DNA of 9,266 nt from the NCBI GenBank assembly GCA_913009475.1, contig CAJVYJ010000063.1, positions 1 through 9,266 on the forward strand. Direction: 5' to 3'. A model generated the notes under the pieces. The model was not told the origin of the DNA. It did no database searches and saw only the letters and a program-made list of their open reading frames with translations. Positions 7,475 to 9,266 of this stretch are shown piece after piece. The position numbers were made by a program, and so were the translations under genes. The DNA comes from an uncultured Actinomycetes bacterium. Lineage in GTDB: Bacteria > Actinomycetota > Aquicultoria > CAJVYJ01. How positions within the stretch are numbered: position 1 is the stretch's first letter; every line of letters begins with the position of its first letter.

Positions 7475-7645
7475 ATGGTCAAATTATTAAATGATGAGAG
7501 TGGTTCAGTCTTGACCGAGTACGGATTATTGGTGGTTATAATTGCCTTGAGTTTGATTGTGGTCTTAGGGTTATTTCGCGATACGCTAAAGCAGAAATTT
7601 CAAGAGATAATCAACTCGCTCCAGGGCGTCAAGGTCACGAGTTAA
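7475..7645 (+). CDS. flp: Flp-type prepilin, probable major pilin
   Basis: This is a 56-residue protein. The leader MVKLLNDESG ends at Gly10, and the following SVLTEYGLLVVIIALSL has Glu at +5 and Tyr at +6, the classic Flp (class IVb) processing site. The mature pilin would be about 46 residues: an ~18-residue hydrophobic helix, then a short amphipathic tail (FRDTLKQKFQEIINSLQ). It would be cleaved by the peptidase encoded next (7651) and polymerised by CpaF/TadB/TadC. The size and motif are typical. The very strong ribosome site and position before tadV argue that this is the main filament subunit. Confidence 0.93.
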   Translation: MVKLLNDESGSVLTEYGLLVVIIALSLIVVLGLFRDTLKQKFQEIINSLQGVKVTS

Positions 7646-7650
7646 AATCA

Positions 7651-8172
7651 ATGGTATTGGGTGAAAAAGTCATATTAGTCATGGTTGTGGTGGTCGCTGT
7701 TTATACGGACATTAAATACCGAAAAATTTATAATATCTCAACTTTTGCCGGGACCGGCGCCGGTCTGCTTTTGTCGGTCTATGCCGGTGGTCTTCATGGA
7801 CTAAAAGTGAATTTAGCGGGTTTAGTATTTGGACTGGCGCTGCTTATGCCCATATTTTATCTGGGCGGTGTGGGCGGCGGTGACGTGAAACTATTAGCTA
7901 CTGTCGGCGCTATCGGCGGTTATCCATTTATACTTTGGGCTTCATCTTATATGGCGGTTGCAGGCGTGTTTATGGCTATCGCCTCTTTATTACGGCAAGG
8001 CCGCTTAAAGAAATCAGCTGGGAGAATCGGCCGGTTTATCCGCTCCCTTCTATTTTTCGTCTCCGTACCGGCGGCGGGAATCTATCTTCCCGACAACGAG
8101 GGAAATATATCACTACCTTATGGCGCGGCTATCGGTCTGGGCGCCCTGGCGGCAATTTTTCTAAGGTTTTAA
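7651..8172 (+). CDS. cpaA: Prepilin peptidase CpaA/TadV (A24 family)
   Basis: The 173-residue integral membrane aspartyl protease cleaves the leader of Flp-type prepilins at the cytoplasmic face. The two catalytic aspartates are visible: Asp20 in YTDIKYRKIYN and Asp78 in the GGGDVKLL (GxGD) motif. About five to six hydrophobic segments are seen (roughly 5-18, 33-46, 54-72, 88-112, 130-145, 156-172). It lacks the N-terminal zinc/methylase domain of PilD-type enzymes, as expected for TadV/CpaA. It starts five bases after the pilin stop without a clear ribosome site, so translation is probably coupled to flp. Confidence 0.93.
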   Translation: MVLGEKVILVMVVVVAVYTDIKYRKIYNISTFAGTGAGLLLSVYAGGLHGLKVNLAGLVFGLALLMPIFYLGGVGGGDVKLLATVGAIGGYPFILWASSYMAVAGVFMAIASLLRQGRLKKSAGRIGRFIRSLLFFVSVPAAGIYLPDNEGNISLPYGAAIGLGALAAIFLRF

Positions 8173-8174
8173 AT

Positions 8175-8723
8175 ATGAGCGGCCATGCTTCCAGAGGTGA
8201 AATGGTTGTTGCCGGTTTAACAATAGTAATAGCCGTGCTGTATATCTTTTTGAATCACAATAATTCAAATGCTGAAAAGATGAAATCCACGCTTAAAAAA
8301 AATACGGCACCAAGATACAAAGTGATTGTACATAAAAAAGCAAAATTGCCGCGAACCGACATCTTCGACAGTCACGATTTTAACGAAGTAGGCCGTCCGC
8401 CGCGATCGAAAATCGTTTGGCGGCAACAGACCAAACTGATGGGCCTGGGGTCAAAGACGGTGAAATATACGACTTTCAGTTCTCCTGAGGAGCTGCAAAG
8501 ATATTTTACTGATAAGTTGGGCGATAAATACGCCATCATCCGCGATGATTTGACAAGTGACAATGGCATGGGTTGGAACGGATTGTTCCTAGACCCGGAA
8601 GTTGATGAGCTGATAGCTATATTTTCAACCAGTCGCCGTTTAGATCGGCCACCGGGCGGCCTTGAGAATCCGTCTTCAGTCTCAGTGATGAAAGTAGAGA
8701 ACTTAAAAGATGTTAAAAGGTGA
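8175..8723 (+). CDS. Unrecognised membrane-anchored protein within the Tad operon
   Basis: This 182-residue protein is one I do not recognise by name. The start at 8175 is chosen because it follows the cpaA stop by two bases and has AAGG eight bases upstream; the same frame is open further upstream, but only as an out-of-frame shadow of cpaA. A hydrophobic segment at about 10-26 would anchor the N-terminus, followed by a basic linker (~33-58) and a globular part. That part begins PPRSKIVWRQQ and has an alternating layout: strand VKYTTF, helix SPEELQRYFTDKL, strand YAIIRDD, then strands GLFLDPEVDELIAIFS and SVSVMKVEN. This resembles small alpha/beta domains of anchored proteins with a 'y.t..s.ee....y...L' pattern (inference). 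It has no canonical Flp or TadE cleavage site (Glu9 directly follows Gly8). It overlaps the next prepilin gene by 14 bases, so it is probably a pilus accessory or tip protein. Confidence 0.85.
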   Translation: MSGHASRGEMVVAGLTIVIAVLYIFLNHNNSNAEKMKSTLKKNTAPRYKVIVHKKAKLPRTDIFDSHDFNEVGRPPRSKIVWRQQTKLMGLGSKTVKYTTFSSPEELQRYFTDKLGDKYAIIRDDLTSDNGMGWNGLFLDPEVDELIAIFSTSRRLDRPPGGLENPSSVSVMKVENLKDVKR

Positions 8724-8913
8724 AAAAGGAACTGTAATCATAGAATACGCGTTGATTACACTGTTGACTCTGGGATTACTGTTATTTCTCGTCCAGGTGT
8801 CGGGGGCGAATATTTTTAAAATATATATCAGTAAAGTCGCCGGCGCTTTTTTAATTAAAGTCGCCGGTATTGGCGACCTGGGTTCGGCGGTGAATAAAAT
8901 AGGCAGATTTTAA
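8710..8913 (+). CDS. Second Flp-type prepilin, probable minor pilin
   Basis: This is a 67-residue protein. The leader MLKGEKG ends at Gly7, and TVIIEYALITLLTLGLLLFL follows with Glu at +5 and Tyr at +6, so it carries the same processing motif as the pilin at 7475. The mature form would be about 60 residues. Beyond the helix it has a different tail, with two similar segments (YISKVAGAFLIK and KVAGIGDLGSAV), Gly/Ala-rich and with few charges. It may be a minor or initiating subunit or a TadE-like pseudopilin shortened to the helix; true TadE proteins are longer. The start lies inside the preceding gene (14-base overlap) and has only a weak ribosome site, implying lower, coupled expression. Confidence 0.85.
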   Translation: MLKGEKGTVIIEYALITLLTLGLLLFLVQVSGANIFKIYISKVAGAFLIKVAGIGDLGSAVNKIGRF

Positions 8914-8933
8914 GAAGTGAGCGCGAATGAGCG

Positions 8934-8968
8934 TAGTGCGTAGAGGGTTGAGGGTAGAAAATTACAAA
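8934..8968. repeat. Heptamer block containing copy 1 of a 20-bp direct repeat
   Basis: The sequence can be read in sevens: TAGTGCG, TAGAGGG, TTGAGGG, TAGAAAA, TTACAAA. Bases 8942-8961 are repeated exactly at 9136-9155. The units differ in sequence from those at 131 and 1685 but keep the period. Confidence 0.6.
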
Positions 8969-9051
8969 ATTCGGCTGTTTGATAATGAAAAATTATAACT
9001 ATTTAAACGTGGTAAAAGGTTTATTTATAGGATGATAGTTTTTAAGCAGTC

Positions 9052-9079
9052 TTAAAATTAAAAATTGTAAAACGAAGAG
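9052..9079. repeat. Possible AT-rich heptamer run
   Basis: The stretch can be read as TTAAAAT, TAAAAAT, TGTAAAA, CGAAGAG. The first two units are similar, but the run is AT-rich and could be chance. Confidence 0.3.
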
Positions 9080-9135
9080 GCATGTTGAGTTGATGAAAAC
9101 CGACACTCTGAGAAGGGGCTGGGAGTGTTGATGTG

Positions 9136-9155
9136 AGAGGGTTGAGGGTAGAAAA
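9136..9155. repeat. Copy 2 of the 20-bp direct repeat
   Basis: These 20 bases are identical to 8942-8961, 194 bases upstream. Flanking bases differ, so this is a short dispersed repeat and not a recent long duplication. Confidence 0.75.
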
Positions 9156-9170
9156 AAGCACGGTGGAAGC

Positions 9171-9199
9171 TGGATTCCCGATCGGGGTCGGCAGTGACA
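9171..9199. repeat. Palindromic intergenic element (TGGATTCCCG... type)
   Basis: TGGATTCCCG is followed by CGGGGTCGG and GTGACA, centred on the perfect palindrome CCCGATCGGG (9177-9186). It resembles the widespread interspersed elements that read TGGATTCCCG...CGGGAATGACA, here with a degenerate right half. I know such elements from many phyla; the function is unclear. Confidence 0.5.
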
Positions 9200-9214
9200 A
9201 ACAAAGCTTACTTC

Positions 9215-9235
9215 CCCCTCTTTTCTAAAGAGGGG
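9215..9235. repeat. Short hairpin, 9-bp perfect stem
   Basis: CCCCTCTTT (9215-9223) pairs with AAAGAGGGG (9227-9235) around a three-base loop. The flanking C and G runs (9214 and 9238-9242) extend the symmetry imperfectly. There is no T tract on either side, so I read it as a dispersed palindromic repeat and not a terminator. Confidence 0.6.
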
Positions 9236-9266
9236 TTGGGGGAGATTGTCATGTACTAGATTTGCA

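Larger units (their letters stand above)
8914..9266. other. Intergenic region downstream of the Tad operon
   Basis: I see no gene in these 353 bases on either strand. The only start-led frames are very short, for example one of 12 codons near 9092. No clear rho-independent terminator follows the last prepilin. The stretch consists mainly of short repeats and palindromes, listed separately. Confidence 0.6.

Noticed and set aside
7935..8174. Upstream extension of the frame that encodes the 182-residue protein
   Set aside because: It lies wholly within cpaA in another frame and gives an Arg/Gly-rich, low-complexity peptide. The ATG at 8175 has a ribosome site and fits the operon spacing.

Overview
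The window carries one complete-looking Tad/Flp (type IVc) pilus locus on the + strand (2134-8913). Upstream of it lie a lone membrane-anchored transglutaminase-like gene (469-1548) and a tRNA-Lys(CUU) on the - strand (1848-1920). Everything else is intergenic DNA, and it is unusually rich in short degenerate repeats.

Layout. 1-468: non-coding, with a tandem 7-bp repeat. 469-1548: secreted or membrane-anchored transglutaminase-fold protein with a C-terminal coiled coil. 1549-1847: non-coding, with three blocks of 7-bp repeats and a hairpin that may terminate the tRNA transcript. 1848-1920: tRNA-Lys, with its own likely promoter at 1949-1977. 2134-2161: consensus -35/-10 promoter with a 16-bp spacer. 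2214-8913: cpaB, cpaE/tadZ, cpaF/tadA, tadB, tadC, flp, cpaA/tadV, an unrecognised membrane-anchored gene, and a second Flp-type prepilin. The gaps are short or the genes overlap, so this reads as one operon. 8914-9266: non-coding, with direct repeats and two palindromic elements.

How the genes fit together. The two small prepilins (7475 and 8710) carry the Flp-type processing motif and would be cleaved by the GxGD aspartyl peptidase (7651). CpaF is the assembly ATPase working on the TadB/TadC inner-membrane platform. CpaE/TadZ is the ParA/MinD-like positioning protein. CpaB is the SAF-domain extracytoplasmic protein. No secretin (CpaC/RcpA), RcpB, TadD or TadG is present. If the locus is complete, this fits a cell envelope without a classical outer membrane.

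Organism. There is no taxonomic marker gene. The secretin-less gene order, moderate GC, tRNA without encoded CCA and intergenic heptamer repeats resemble what I know of Patescibacteria/CPR (Parcubacteria-like) genomes. Chloroflexota or another monoderm lineage is also possible. This is inference. The least explained parts are the 182-aa protein at 8175-8723 and the period-7 intergenic DNA.
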